Shown piece after piece: positions 9,679 through 18,426 of a DNA stretch of 64,000 nucleotides (the first letter of the stretch is position 1; every line of letters begins with the position of its first letter). The notes under the pieces are model-generated. The model was given only the letters and a program-made list of their open reading frames with translations, was not told the DNA's origin and did no database searches. The stretch covers positions 1-64,000 of the forward strand of contig CAWFGG010000005.1 in assembly GCA_963815325.1 (NCBI GenBank). The letters run 5' to 3'. The position numbers and the translations under genes were made by a program. This DNA comes from JABDII01 sp963815325 (GTDB lineage Bacteria; Gemmatimonadota; Gemmatimonadetes; Gemmatimonadales; GWC2-71-9).

Positions 9679-9896
9679 GGGGTCGGGCCAGGATGGGGAG
9701 TAGGGAGTAGGGAGTCGGAGAGTCGGAAAGTCGGAAAGCCCGGAAGGGCGAGGGACTCGATCATGAGCCGGCGCAGGGCGGCGGCGTTGAAGAAGGCCCC
9801 CCTCGGGAGGCAGAAAAGGCCGGCGATTCTGGCCGGGATGGGGCAACGAGTCGCCCGGCTAGGGCAAAGGACGGTGAGTCATCCCGCGCGGACGAT
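9679..9896. other. Non-coding spacer with simple repeats
   Basis: No gene is visible. The stretch begins with purine-rich short repeats (GGGAGTAGGGAGT, then AGTCGGAA repeated twice) and continues into a dispersed repeat annotated separately. The kinase gene on the opposite strand ends at its right edge. Confidence 0.6.
9754..9837 (+). repeat. Dispersed repeat, copy 1 (left of kinase gene)
   Basis: About 84 bases beginning GACTCGATCATGAGCCGGCG and running through AGGCAGAAAAGGCCGGCGAT. It matches, in the same orientation and by eye at roughly 85 percent, the stretch at 12796-12880 beside tRNA-Asn. It even contains a degenerate version of that tRNA's terminator hairpin. Confidence 0.7.
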
Positions 9897-12299
9897 CTAC
9901 ATTAACCCTACGGTTTTCAAAAACTCGGCCCACCGTGGATCGTCGTGGAGGGAGCGGGTGAACGGGTGACCGCGCAGATACAGGATGTTCTCATCGCGTT
10001 CCACGATCATCCGCTCCAGGGCGGTGAACGCGGCATCGACGGCCCCGAGCCGACCGCTGACGAGGACCAGCGCAAACCCTGAGTGCATCCTTTCGGAAAG
10101 GGCCGGCAACACGGTGCGCGCACGAGGACCGTAAGCGGCAGGATCAACGAGCCCTCGCACCAGAGTGCGCCCGATCTCGGAGCTGTCGCCCACCATTTCA
10201 GCATAGATCCTCTGTGCTGTGTCCACGTGCCCCAAGAGCACCTCGGTCACCAGGAGGTTCCCTTTTGAGTACCATAGGAGGTTCTCTTTTGAGTACCATG
10301 GGTCGACTTGCAGCTCAACTGCGCGCCGGAAGTCGGCCGCCGCCTGTTCGGTTTGTCCGGAGTAAAGAAACGTGAGTCCCAGCATGTTAACCGCGGCCGG
10401 CGAGAGCGGGTCGAGTCGCACCGCTTCACGCGCTTCTCTCAGCGCCTCATCGTAGCGGGCGAGCCCCAACAACAGCTCGGCAAACCACTGTCGGCCCGTA
10501 GCGTAGTCCGAATCCAGCTCGACGGCACGCCGCAGCGCGCGTTCGGCACCTGGCCAGTCCCAGTGCGCGCTCATCAGGACCTGACCCAACGCGGCGTGGC
10601 CCTCGGATAGCCGTTCGTCCAGCTCGATTGCCCGCCGGGCGGTGCGTTCGGCGCGGTCGTACGCTTCTCCCCGTGAGTAGTCGTCGATGCCATAGAGGGG
10701 ATACAGGCCCACCGCATCCGCAATCCCGGCCCACGCGAGCGCGTACTGCGGATCCATGTCGACTGCGCGCTGGAAGTGCCGCACCGCCTCTCGCAACCCG
10801 TCCTGAGTCCGTGTCCGCCACGCCGCACGGCCCAAAACGTACTCCCGATATGCCTCCAGACTAGCCGTACCCGCGTCCCGCAGACCCCGGCGCTCGGCAG
10901 CGCCTAGAGTCACGGCGAGCGCGGCGACTACCTGCTCCGAGATGTCGGACTGAATGTCGAACACGTCGGTGACCACCGCGTCGAAGCTCGCACCCCACAC
11001 CTGGCGTCCGTTGGCTACGTGGATCAGGGCGGGAGTGACGCGTACACGCCTCGCGTCATCCGCCGTCAACCAACGGACCGTGGCGTCCAAGACATAATCA
11101 GCGCCGAGCGCCCGGCCGAACTCCGCCGGGCCGTCGTTCGAGGCCCGGTATCGAAGGGCACTGCTCCGAGCGATCACGCTCAGGCTTGAAACCCGCGACA
11201 ATCTGGCTGTGATCTCCTCACCAATGCCGTCCGAAAAGAAACGGTCGGCTGGCACTCCGACGTCGGCGAACGGCAGCACGGCAAGGGTCGGCCGGCCGGC
11301 CTGGGCGCTCTGTACGCCGCCGCTCCGAAACGTCAGCGTACCGATCACGATCGCCAGCATGACGGCCGCGATCCCAGCGGGGACCGTGAATCGCCGCCAC
11401 CACCCGCGCCTGCCGCGGATCGTGGTGGCGGCGACCGTGGGCGTCGTGCCGCCCATCGGCGTCGCCAGCGCATCAAGCTGTGCATGAAGCTCTGCGGCCG
11501 ACTGCCAGCGGTCCGCCGGTTTCTTCTCAAGGCAGCGCATTACGAGGTGTGCGAGGGCGGGCGGGACGGCGGGGCGGTGCTGGGTTACCGGTGCTGCTGG
11601 CTCGGTTACATGGGCTGCGAGCAATGCTTGCGTGTTAGGTCCGGTAAACGGCGTCCGTCCAGTCAGCATTTCATACGCCACCACGCCGAGCGCGTAAATG
11701 TCGGCGCGATGATCGATGTTGGGATCGGCGACGGCCTGCTCGGGGGCCATGTAAACAGGGGTGCCGAGCGTCACACCTGGCGACGTGAGGCTGGGGCGTC
11801 CGGTCGCCTCACTCATGGCCTTCGCCACGCCAAAGTCGGTAACGACCGCGTGGTGGCCAGTCAGGAGAACATTGTCCGGCTTGATGTCCCGATGCACGAG
11901 GCCGTGTGCGTGCGCGTGAGCGAGGGCGTCAGCCACGTCGCGCAACAGCCGCACGGTCTCCGTGATCGGCAGCTCGCCACTCCTCGCGAGCCGCTCTCGC
12001 AGGGACTCCCCCTCGATAAACGGCATAGTGTAGTACAGCAGGTCGCCGTCGGCACCGGCAGAAAGGAGAGGAACGATGTGGGGGTGTTGTAGCGAAGCGG
12101 CGAGCTGAACTTCCTGGCGAAACCGGTCGATGTTGACGGACGCGGCCATCTCGGGCGGGAGCACCTTAACGACCACGCGCCGTGCTAGCCCGATGTCGAG
12201 AGCGAGGAATACCCGGCTCATTCCACCACCACCGAGCTCGTCTTCGACGCGGTAGGCGCTACTGAGCGCGGCTTGGAGCCGCTCGCGGAGATCGATCAT
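9897..12299 (-). CDS. Ser/Thr protein kinase with TolB-like domain and TPR repeats
   Basis: An 800-residue receptor-like Hanks-type kinase. The kinase domain spans about residues 15-275: glycine loop LGGGGMSRV, lysine in VVVKVL, catalytic HRDIKPDN, DFG in VVTDFGVAKA and APE in YMAPEQ, all intact. One membrane helix follows (VPAGIAAVMLAIVIGTLTF). The outer part begins with a TolB/adenylate-cyclase-associated domain (PTLAVLPFADVG, FFSDGIGEEITARL, YVLDATVRW) and continues with TPR repeats (YALAWAGIADA, SEGHAALGQVL, AAVNMLGLTF). ATG before IDLRERLQ is preferred; a 27-residue upstream extension lacks kinase homology. It stands alone between direct repeats. The ligand or signal is unknown. Confidence 0.88.
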   Translation of the reverse strand: MIDLRERLQAALSSAYRVEDELGGGGMSRVFLALDIGLARRVVVKVLPPEMAASVNIDRFRQEVQLAASLQHPHIVPLLSAGADGDLLYYTMPFIEGESLRERLARSGELPITETVRLLRDVADALAHAHAHGLVHRDIKPDNVLLTGHHAVVTDFGVAKAMSEATGRPSLTSPGVTLGTPVYMAPEQAVADPNIDHRADIYALGVVAYEMLTGRTPFTGPNTQALLAAHVTEPAAPVTQHRPAVPPALAHLVMRCLEKKPADRWQSAAELHAQLDALATPMGGTTPTVAATTIRGRRGWWRRFTVPAGIAAVMLAIVIGTLTFRSGGVQSAQAGRPTLAVLPFADVGVPADRFFSDGIGEEITARLSRVSSLSVIARSSALRYRASNDGPAEFGRALGADYVLDATVRWLTADDARRVRVTPALIHVANGRQVWGASFDAVVTDVFDIQSDISEQVVAALAVTLGAAERRGLRDAGTASLEAYREYVLGRAAWRTRTQDGLREAVRHFQRAVDMDPQYALAWAGIADAVGLYPLYGIDDYSRGEAYDRAERTARRAIELDERLSEGHAALGQVLMSAHWDWPGAERALRRAVELDSDYATGRQWFAELLLGLARYDEALREAREAVRLDPLSPAAVNMLGLTFLYSGQTEQAAADFRRAVELQVDPWYSKENLLWYSKGNLLVTEVLLGHVDTAQRIYAEMVGDSSEIGRTLVRGLVDPAAYGPRARTVLPALSERMHSGFALVLVSGRLGAVDAAFTALERMIVERDENILYLRGHPFTRSLHDDPRWAEFLKTVGLM
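10252..10299 (-). repeat. In-frame 24-bp tandem duplication inside the kinase gene
   Basis: Two adjacent 24-base units (10252-10275 and 10276-10299) differ at one base. They encode repeated WYSKENLL / WYSKGNLL in a TPR linker. Because the unit is a multiple of three, the frame is kept. Confidence 0.85.
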
Positions 12300-12855
12300 A
12301 GTGCCAACATATGGTCGGTAGTCCCTTCTGGCCATCCTTTCTGCCCAACCGTTGCTGTAGGCTAACCCAGCTCGCGGCACTCAGGCGTAACGTGCCTGGT
12401 TGACGCCGCCGACTTCGCCTACCTCCCCTTCTCAAACCAAAGCGGGCGACCTAACGAATTCAGCGTCAGGTGCGGGCGACATGCAGGCACACAAACCAAA
12501 AATGGCCAGTGATTTCGGTGGCCATCCCTTGCGTCAATCTTTATGTCCTACATCATGTCACGGAACTTCCGAGGAGGGACTCGGAACGATGGCAGTAGGA
12601 CTTCGGGATTATGAGACTCGATCACAAGCCGGCGCAGAGCGCCGGCGTTGACGAAGGCTCCATTACGACAGGGAGTCGTGAGGTAGGAAGTAGGGCGGTA
12701 GGGGGTGGAAAGTACGAACGCTGAGGACTCGATCGTGCTAAGGCGCGGTCAACGACCGTGCCTGCACGACGAAGGCGCTATTGGGGGTGCTCGAGGACTC
12801 GATCATAAGCCGGCGCAGAGCGCCGGCGTTGACGAAATCCCTCCCCGGGAGGCAG
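12300..12855. other. Non-coding spacer with two further copies of a dispersed repeat
   Basis: No convincing gene is present in about 550 bases; short open frames here have no recognisable features. The stretch contains repeat copies at 12615-12660 and 12796-12880, purine-rich short repeats (GTAGGAAGTAGGGCGGTAGG), and the region upstream of the kinase gene start, where its promoter should lie. Confidence 0.6.
12615..12660 (+). repeat. Dispersed repeat, partial copy 2
   Basis: Begins GACTCGATCACAAGCCGGCG and continues AGAGCGCCGGCGTTGACGAA. It is near-identical to the first half of copy 3 and then diverges. Confidence 0.7.
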
Positions 12856-12880
12856 AAAAGGCCGGCGATTCTCGCCGGCC
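12796..12880 (+). repeat. Dispersed repeat, copy 3 (beside tRNA-Asn)
   Basis: Same orientation and structure as copy 1 at 9754. It includes an inner palindrome CCGGCGCAGAGCGCCGG, then AGGCAGAAAAGGCCGGCGAT, whose right half forms the tRNA-Asn terminator. Copies 1 and 3 bracket the kinase gene. Confidence 0.7.
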
Positions 12881-12884
12881 TTTT
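12856..12884 (-). terminator. Terminator of tRNA-Asn (bidirectional shape)
   Basis: AAAA, then GGCCGGCGA paired with TCGCCGGCC, then TTTT. It lies just downstream of the tRNA on the minus strand and is symmetrical enough to act in both directions. Confidence 0.75.
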
Positions 12885-12888
12885 CCAA

Positions 12889-12961
12889 CTCCCGAGGAGG
12901 GACTCGAACCCCCGACCCGGTGATTAACAGTCACCTGCTCTACCAACTGAGCTACTCGGGA
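12889..12961 (-). tRNA. tRNA-Asn (anticodon GTT)
   Basis: A 73-base cloverleaf on the minus strand. The acceptor stem is TCCCGAG/CTCGGGA, the D-arm contains AGCTCAGTTGGTAGAGC, the anticodon arm is GGTGACTGTTAATCACC with anticodon GTT, and the T-arm contains GGGTTCGAGTCCC. Discriminator base G. A hairpin terminator follows. CCA is not encoded. Confidence 0.95.
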
Positions 12962-13387
12962 TCGCGTTCGGGAGGATAATCCCCGCCCATGCGACGGTCA
13001 AGCACAATCGGAGCCGCCATCAACGCATCGTCCAGACCGCCCGTTCTCCACACCATCCACGCCGTCATCCACTGTCAATCCACCTTATCCTCGCCGTCCA
13101 CATGGCGCGGCGCCCCCACACCCGTTGGCCGCCCATCCGGCGAGGCTGGCACTGTGCAATAGCGCCACTATCGCAACACCACCGACGCATCGAGGCTTGG
13201 TCGAATGGCAGGGTCCCCAAGAGGGCCACAAGTGGAAGCAAAGTGAATATTCACTTATATTACCCTGCCCGCAATCGGCCACACAGGTGACAACCCTTGC
13301 ACGGAGCCGCCAACGTAACATGTTGTGGAAAAAGATGTTACAAAACCGACCCTACCAATATCGTGGCCCGATTTTAGCTTCGTACCC
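12962..13387. other. Spacer upstream of holB, with a short inverted repeat
   Basis: No gene is recognisable in about 425 bases. The right part, nearest holB, is AT-richer and holds an inverted repeat GTAACAT (13315-13321) / ATGTTAC (13335-13341) about 47 bases before the holB start. It could be an operator or mRNA hairpin. The promoters of holB (rightward) and tRNA-Asn (leftward) should lie here. Confidence 0.5.
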
Positions 13388-14476
13388 ATGACATTGCACC
13401 ACTTGGTCGGCCACCACGAGGCCCGACGGAGGCTGGCCCGGGCACACGCCCAGGGCCGCCTGCCCCAGGTACTCCTGGTGAGCGGACCCAAGGGGGTCGG
13501 CAAGCAGCGTCTGGCTCTTTGGCTCGCGCAGCTGATTTTCTGCGAAGTGCCCGGTGAGGAGCCGTGCGGCGATTGCCGGCAGTGCCAGCTGGTAACCCGG
13601 CTGGGACACGTCGACCTCCACTGGATGGTCCCCATCCTCCGCCCCAAGGCGGCGGACCACGACCGGCAGGTGGAAGAAGCGGCGCTGTTGGTGGCCCAGG
13701 CCGTGGACGAGCGGCGGAAGACACCGCTCTACGGGCCGCCGGACGGCATGGCCAGCCACGGGGTGGCGGTCGCCCGGCTCATTGCCCGGCGCGCGTCACT
13801 GACCCCGGTGGAGGGACGCCGGAAGGTGTTCATCGTGGGCGACGCCGAGCGTTTGGTGCCCCAGGAGGCGAGTCCGGAGGCCGCCAACGCCCTGCTCAAG
13901 CTGCTGGAGGAGCCGCCGGCGGACACGGTCTTCATCCTGACGGCCGCGGACCCGAAGGCGCTCCTGCCGACGGTGCGATCCCGCGCGGTGCCGCTCAGGC
14001 TGGGGCCGCTGGCTGATGACGAAGTCCGAGGATTTCTCGCAAGCCAGGTGGACCCGCCCCTCGAGGGCGCGGTGCTGGATGAACGGGTGGCGCTGGCGGA
14101 GGGCTCGATCGGCCGAGCGCTGTGGGAGGTGGACGAGGCGGCGAAGGCCCGCGCCGAGGCGCTCGAGTTCCTGGGTGCGGCACTCGGCGACCGGGCTCAG
14201 CTGTTGGATCGGGCGCTGAAGCAGGCGCCCTGGTCGGCGCGGGGCGATTTCACCGGCATGCTGCAGGCCCTCGGCGAGGCCCTGTCGGATGCCGCCAGAA
14301 CCGCCCTGGCCCAGGAACCGCGGCGGCCCGTGCCGGGTTTTCTGCACGGACGCGAACCGGCTGCCCTGGCGCGGGCGCTGACCCTGGTGGCGGACGCGGA
14401 GGAGGCGGCTCAGGGAAATGTGAATCCTCAGCTTCTGCTCGCCGTACTAGGGGAGAAGCTGGGAGCAACCCTATGA
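13388..14476 (+). CDS. holB: DNA polymerase III delta-prime subunit
   Basis: A 362-residue clamp-loader subunit. It is an AAA+ fold protein that, with the delta and tau/gamma subunits, loads the sliding clamp. The N-terminus HHLVGHHEARRRLARAHAQG and the P-loop-like GPKGVGKQRL are typical. The zinc module is present as CEVPGEEPCGDCRQC. Sensor and box regions KVFIVGDAERL, NALLKLLEEPP and TVRSRAVPLRL follow. The ATG before TLHHLVGH matches family N-termini. Its stop overlaps the moaC start (ATGA), so the two are translationally coupled. Confidence 0.9.
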   Translation: MTLHHLVGHHEARRRLARAHAQGRLPQVLLVSGPKGVGKQRLALWLAQLIFCEVPGEEPCGDCRQCQLVTRLGHVDLHWMVPILRPKAADHDRQVEEAALLVAQAVDERRKTPLYGPPDGMASHGVAVARLIARRASLTPVEGRRKVFIVGDAERLVPQEASPEAANALLKLLEEPPADTVFILTAADPKALLPTVRSRAVPLRLGPLADDEVRGFLASQVDPPLEGAVLDERVALAEGSIGRALWEVDEAAKARAEALEFLGAALGDRAQLLDRALKQAPWSARGDFTGMLQALGEALSDAARTALAQEPRRPVPGFLHGREPAALARALTLVADAEEAAQGNVNPQLLLAVLGEKLGATL

Positions 14477-14946
14477 AGCTGTCCCACGTGGACGAGGCCG
14501 GGCGGGCCAAGATGGTGGACGTTGGAGCCAAGCCGGAGACGGCCCGCGCCGCCGTTGCGGAGGGCGTCGTCCGGATGTCCCGCGAGGCGTTCGAGTTGGT
14601 GGAGCGTCATGCGGTCGCAAAGGGAGATGTCTTGGCCACCGCCGAACTGGGCGGGACCATGGGGGCGAAGCGCACGGGAGAGTTGATTCCCCTGTGCCAT
14701 CCCATCGTTCTCGACCACGTGACGGTGAGCGCGGCCTTGGTACCGGAACTCCCGGGTGTCCGGATCACCGCGAGCGCCAAAGCGGTCGGACGGACGGGTG
14801 TGGAGATGGAAGCGCTGACGGCAGTGGCCGTCGCGTGCCTGACCGTCTATGACATGGTCAAGGCGGTGGATCGCTCGATGACGATCGAAGAGGTACGGCT
14901 CGTCGAGAAGACGGGTGGAACACGAGGAGACTGGCGTCGCGACTGA
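14473..14946 (+). CDS. moaC: Cyclic pyranopterin monophosphate synthase
   Basis: A 157-residue MoaC, which converts the MoaA product (3',8-cH2GTP) to cyclic pyranopterin monophosphate in molybdenum-cofactor synthesis. Hallmarks are SHVDEAGRAKMVDVG, the TAELGGTMGAKRT segment, the active-site LCHPIVLDHV, GVEMEALTAV and YDMVKAVDRSM, which carries the catalytic Lys/Asp region. The length is standard. It overlaps holB by four bases. The other Mo-cofactor gene in the window is the MobA-like fusion at 2.6-4.2 kb. Confidence 0.95.
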   Translation: MKLSHVDEAGRAKMVDVGAKPETARAAVAEGVVRMSREAFELVERHAVAKGDVLATAELGGTMGAKRTGELIPLCHPIVLDHVTVSAALVPELPGVRITASAKAVGRTGVEMEALTAVAVACLTVYDMVKAVDRSMTIEEVRLVEKTGGTRGDWRRD

Positions 14947-14981
14947 CGCGGCTGCCATGACCAATACACGGAGGTCAGTGA

Positions 14982-15653
14982 ATGACGACTGCGGACCGGA
15001 ACAGTAAGCGCAAGCGCCTCGGCACTCCGCCGCTCCTGGCGCGTGGCGCCCTGCTCGTCGGCGCAACGGTCGCCATAGCGGCCCTGGCAGGCTGGGGCCA
15101 CCGGGTGCGGGCAAGCGACGGCAACGCGCTGCCCTCGTATGAGGTCCTGTCCCGCGGCGTACGGAGTCTCTGGTCGGACCTCGAGACTGCCCGGGGCGAG
15201 CTGGCGACCACGCAACTGGAATTGGCTCGCGCTAAGTCGATTCTGCACTATTCGGAGCAATACCAGATTCCGGCCGACCTGACCGCCGCGATCTACGATA
15301 TCGCGTTGAGTGAGGGAATCAGTCCGGATGTCGGATTTCGTCTGGTGCAGGTGGAGAGCGGCTTCAAGCAGCGCGCCACCAGCAATGCCGATGCCGTTGG
15401 CTACACGCAGCTGCGTCTGGCCACCGCTCGGTTCTACGACCCGTCGCTCGGGCAGGAGCAGCTGTATGACCGGGACATCAACCTGCGGCTCGGCTTCCGC
15501 TTCTTGCGCGACTTGATGCAGGTGTTCGACAACGACTTCCGCTACGCCTTGCTGGCGTACAACCGCGGGCCGGCCCGGGTGCGGGAGATACTCGCCGCCG
15601 GCGGCAATCCCGCAAACGGCTACGCCACGGCCATCCTGGGTCGAAAGAAGTAG
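14982..15653 (+). CDS. Lytic transglycosylase, SLT-domain
   Basis: A 223-residue exported peptidoglycan lytic transglycosylase. Residues 20-42 form a membrane anchor or uncleaved signal (ARGALLVGATVAIAALAG). The short helical linker LWSDLETARGELATTQLELA may be a coiled coil. The SLT domain has IALSEGISPDVGFRLVQVESGFKQRA with the catalytic Glu in QVESGF, then AVGYTQLRLATA and LAYNRGPARV. Preceded by GGAGG about ten bases upstream. It is followed by a strong terminator shared with the convergent MltD gene. Confidence 0.85.
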   Translation: MTTADRNSKRKRLGTPPLLARGALLVGATVAIAALAGWGHRVRASDGNALPSYEVLSRGVRSLWSDLETARGELATTQLELARAKSILHYSEQYQIPADLTAAIYDIALSEGISPDVGFRLVQVESGFKQRATSNADAVGYTQLRLATARFYDPSLGQEQLYDRDINLRLGFRFLRDLMQVFDNDFRYALLAYNRGPARVREILAAGGNPANGYATAILGRKK

Positions 15654-15676
15654 CGCACCGGAGGATACCATAGAGA

Positions 15677-15721
15677 CGCGAAAGGGCGGGCGCCGGTTCG
15701 GCGCCCGCCCTTTCGCGTTTC
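15677..15721 (+). terminator. Strong terminator between convergent lytic transglycosylase and MltD genes
   Basis: Perfect 18-base-pair stem (15677-15694 with 15700-15717) closed by a five-base loop and followed by TTTC. On the minus strand the hairpin follows the MltD stop but has no T-run on that side, so it is best suited to the plus-strand gene. Confidence 0.85.
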
Positions 15722-15748
15722 GTGACGCGTCCGTCAGGACGCCTCGGC

Positions 15749-17228
15749 TCAGCCCGGAGGTGCCACCAGGAGGCGTTGCCCCACCTTGATGGTGCTGCTG
15801 CGCAGGCCGTTCCATTCACGGAGCTGTTGGCGCGTGATGCCATACCGAGTGGCGAGGAGCCAGATCGACTCTCCGGACCGGACCCGATGGTACCGTGCAC
15901 CGCTGGCAGCCGCCGGTTGGGGCGCGGAGCGGACGCCCTTGGGAATGGTCCCACTCGTTGGGACGATGAGACGCGTGCCGATCCTGAGCGCGCGTGGTTT
16001 CGCCTTGGGATTGGCGTCGCGGAGGAGGGTCAACGACACGCCGTACCGCTTGGCGATGTGCCCGAGGGTTTCACCGGACCGGACGACATGGTCGAGGAAG
16101 GTCACCCGGTCCTTGACGGGAAGCTCTGCGTACTTGGCCGCGGTCATTTCGCCGGTGCCCAGCGGCAGCCGGACCAAGGTTGCCCGACCCGGCGGGGTTG
16201 CCATGCGACGTATTTGCGGATTCAAAGCCTGGATCGCCCGCACCGACGTGTCGGCCAGGCGCGCCAGGACATCGAGGCCGGTGGCGTCGGGCACGATCAT
16301 GGAATCGTAGACCAGGGGCTCCGGAGGCAACAGCGGCGGGAAGCCGTACTTTTCCGGCTCCTTGGCGATGAGGGCCGCGGCAATCAGCTTCGGCACGTAG
16401 TCCTTGGTTTCCCGCCGCAGATAGCGCGTGTCGGAAAGACGGAAGAACGTGTCTTCGACGTCCGCGTCGACCGCTTCATCAGCATCGTCGGCCGGCAGCC
16501 GGCGGAGACCACGCGACACCTTTCCGGCGCCGGCGTTGTAGGCGGCTGCGGCCAGGTAGAGCGAGCCAAACCGGTCACGCAGATCGGCGAGATGGTGGGC
16601 GGCGGCTTTCGTGGCCTTGTAGGGGTCGCGGCGTTCGTCGATCCACGAATCGACCCTGAGCCCGTACATGGTGGCGGTCCCCTTCATGAATTGCCACATG
16701 CCCGTAGCCCGCGAGCGGCTCACTGCGGAATTCGAGAGGCCGCTCTCAATCAGTGCGAGGTATACCAGGTCGCCCGGGAGGTCCCGTTGGTGGAGTTCCT
16801 CGCGGATCATGTCCTCGTAGTGCGGCAGGCGCTGCAGCCAGATGCCGAACCGGTCCCGGGCCTGGCCTTGGAAGAAGTCGAGGTAGAACTGGACGCGCTC
16901 GTGGTTCAGGTAGGGTTCGACGGCAATGTCCCACGTGACGGGCGAGGCTTCCAGTGCGTTGGGCCCGCCTGCCGCATCCATCCCGCGAACCGCGGCGATG
17001 GCATTGCCCTCGGGCGTCGATTCATCGAGCCACTCGAGCACCGCCGCGTCGGCCGCGGAGTCCTCCGTTGCCATGAGGAACTCGGTGGTTGCCACGCCGG
17101 CGAGATCCGGCGCGGGGTGGCGCCTCGACGATGGGCGCGGGCGGTGGGCTCGCGGCCTCGGGAACGGGACCCGCTCCGGCACAGGCACCAAGCAGACAGA
17201 CCCCAGCCAGGACTGATAGCCGTTTCAT
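15749..17228 (-). CDS. mltD: Membrane-bound lytic murein transglycosylase D-like, with LysM repeats, frameshifted near the N-terminus
   Basis: MltD-type enzyme of about 490 residues that cleaves peptidoglycan glycan strands. The lipoprotein signal (MKRLSVLAGVCLLGACAGAG, lipobox LGAC) lies in a different frame from the body. Removing one C from the CCCC run near 17115 joins them. The catalytic SLT domain has YLALIESGLSNSAVSRSRA with catalytic Glu in LIESG, then GMWQFM and AAAYNAGAGKV. Two C-terminal LysM repeats bind peptidoglycan (VVRSGETLGHIAKRYGV and HRVRSGESIWLLATRYGI). Upstream GGAGG supports the start. It is downstream of three small minus-strand genes and may be in one operon with them. 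Confidence 0.85.
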
Positions 17229-17278
17229 TGCTGGCACAACCCTCCGGTTCTACGAATCAGCCTGGTGTGGTGCCGCGA

Positions 17279-17701
17279 CTAGCGCATGAAGAAACGATTC
17301 CCCAGGACGCGATTGGTCGCATTCAGGACGGCGAGCGCGGCCGCTCTCGCCAAATCGTCCTCGGTCAGGACCGAGCCAACGAGGTGCTTGTGGTCCTCTC
17401 CCTGCCTTGCCTCGAGCGACACGATAACCACGTGGGCATCGAAGGCCCGCACCGCCTTCGCGCCGAGCAGGTCGAATTCACTGCCACTGTCCACCGCCTG
17501 GCTCAGCGCGGTTACACAGGCCTGAGCCGCGCAGCGCAGCTCGCCGGCGCTCGACATCAGGCCCTCAGCGTCCCCCGTGAACTGCTCTCCGGTGGACCAG
17601 GTCAACACCACATGGGCCTGGCAGCGCCCGTTGGGGAGCCGCTCCATGGAGAAATCCGCGAAGCGAATACGCTCGCGGCGCATGTCGGGTTGACTGGGCA
17701 T
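17279..17701 (-). CDS. Conserved hypothetical protein
   Basis: About 140 residues, no recognised function. The core has an alternating alpha/beta look: RIRFADFSMERL, CQAHVVLTWSTGEQFTGDAEG, ELRCAAQACVTALSQAV, AHVVIVSLEARQG, then LARAAALAVLNATNRVLG. The pattern of two beta hairpins with repeated helices resembles small regulatory or dimerisation domains, but I cannot assign a family. The start is uncertain: ATG at 17701 gives the conserved-looking body, while ATG at 17779 would add 26 low-complexity residues. It ends 50 bases before the MltD start. Confidence 0.6.
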   Translation of the reverse strand: MPSQPDMRRERIRFADFSMERLPNGRCQAHVVLTWSTGEQFTGDAEGLMSSAGELRCAAQACVTALSQAVDSGSEFDLLGAKAVRAFDAHVVIVSLEARQGEDHKHLVGSVLTEDDLARAAALAVLNATNRVLGNRFFMR

Positions 17702-17912
17702 GGTGCCGTTTGAGTCCGTCGAGACGGTGTTCCCCTTCGAGGGGGGTATTGCCGGCTTCCGGCCGGCCTGCTCCACCATCCAACGCGCAAACCGTGCCAG
17801 CCTGCGGGCGCCCTTTCGGGGCCCGCATCTCCTTGTCCGCCAACGGCTTCTATAGCTGCATGCGGGGGCCCGGCCCCCGACTGTCTCCGGACATGAGGCT
17901 ATCTGCGAGATC

Positions 17913-18173
17913 TCAGGCCGTCTGGCCGCTCGGCTCGAACCGGACCTCCAGTTGGCGGCCTCGTTCCAGCGGCTGCCGCACCACATCGACCTCCAGCCGG
18001 GGCTGCCCAGACTCGTCCAGGTTGACGCTGATGACCGTGATCAGCCCGTCCGCGAGCTCGATGCGAAGCTGCCGGAAATCGGACCGCATGATGGAGTGGA
18101 GGATGGGCTGGCCTCGCAACTGGGCGAGTGCTTCCGCGACGCGCCGGAAGTCTTGCAGCGGGACTTGGCTCAT
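17913..18173 (-). CDS. Small conserved hypothetical protein, 86 aa
   Basis: A small protein beginning SQVPLQDFRRVAEALAQL, followed by beta-rich FRQLRIELADGLITVISVNLD and a final RLEVDVVRQPLERGRQLEVRF. The ATG has GAGGG seven bases upstream. It starts 13 bases after the stop of the 79-residue gene, so the two form an operon. Function unknown. Confidence 0.6.
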   Translation of the reverse strand: MSQVPLQDFRRVAEALAQLRGQPILHSIMRSDFRQLRIELADGLITVISVNLDESGQPRLEVDVVRQPLERGRQLEVRFEPSGQTA

Positions 18174-18186
18174 CGGACCCTCGATC

Positions 18187-18426
18187 CTAGTCGACGTGCT
18201 CGGCGAGCAATTCGGCCAACCGGTCATCGGGAATCCGTTCGGCCTGGGCAAAGAGGGACGATTTCGAGGATGACTGCAGCGGGTAGGGCTTCCAGAACGA
18301 GGTCGGCTGCGGACCGGCCGAGCGAAATGCGAGAACGAGCTGCCACAGCGTCATGTTGGCGCAACGCTCCGCGGCCACGCTCACTTTCCAAACCTGGTCT
18401 TGGTGCTCAAGAACTCGCCACGCCAT
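18187..18426 (-). CDS. Small conserved hypothetical protein, 79 aa
   Basis: Begins AWRVLEHQDQVWKVSVAAER, then TLWQLVLAFRS and a tail rich in Ser/Pro ending RIPDDRLAELLAEHVD. The compact beta start followed by a C-terminal helix suggests a small regulatory or binding protein. ATG has GGGGTAG upstream. First gene of a probable minus-strand unit leading to the 86-aa and 140-aa genes and MltD. Function unknown. Confidence 0.6.
   Translation of the reverse strand: MAWRVLEHQDQVWKVSVAAERCANMTLWQLVLAFRSAGPQPTSFWKPYPLQSSSKSSLFAQAERIPDDRLAELLAEHVD

Noticed and set aside
9754..12880. An insertion sequence bounded by the direct repeats
   Set aside because: No transposase, no terminal inverted repeats and no short target duplication are visible; only direct repeats around a kinase gene.
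15722..17713. A 663-codon open frame on the plus strand
   Set aside because: Antisense to MltD, whose catalytic and LysM motifs are clear on the minus strand.
17819..17880. GC-rich hairpins in the gap between the 86-aa and 140-aa genes as a terminator
   Set aside because: Stems are present but no T-run follows on the minus strand, so termination cannot be supported.
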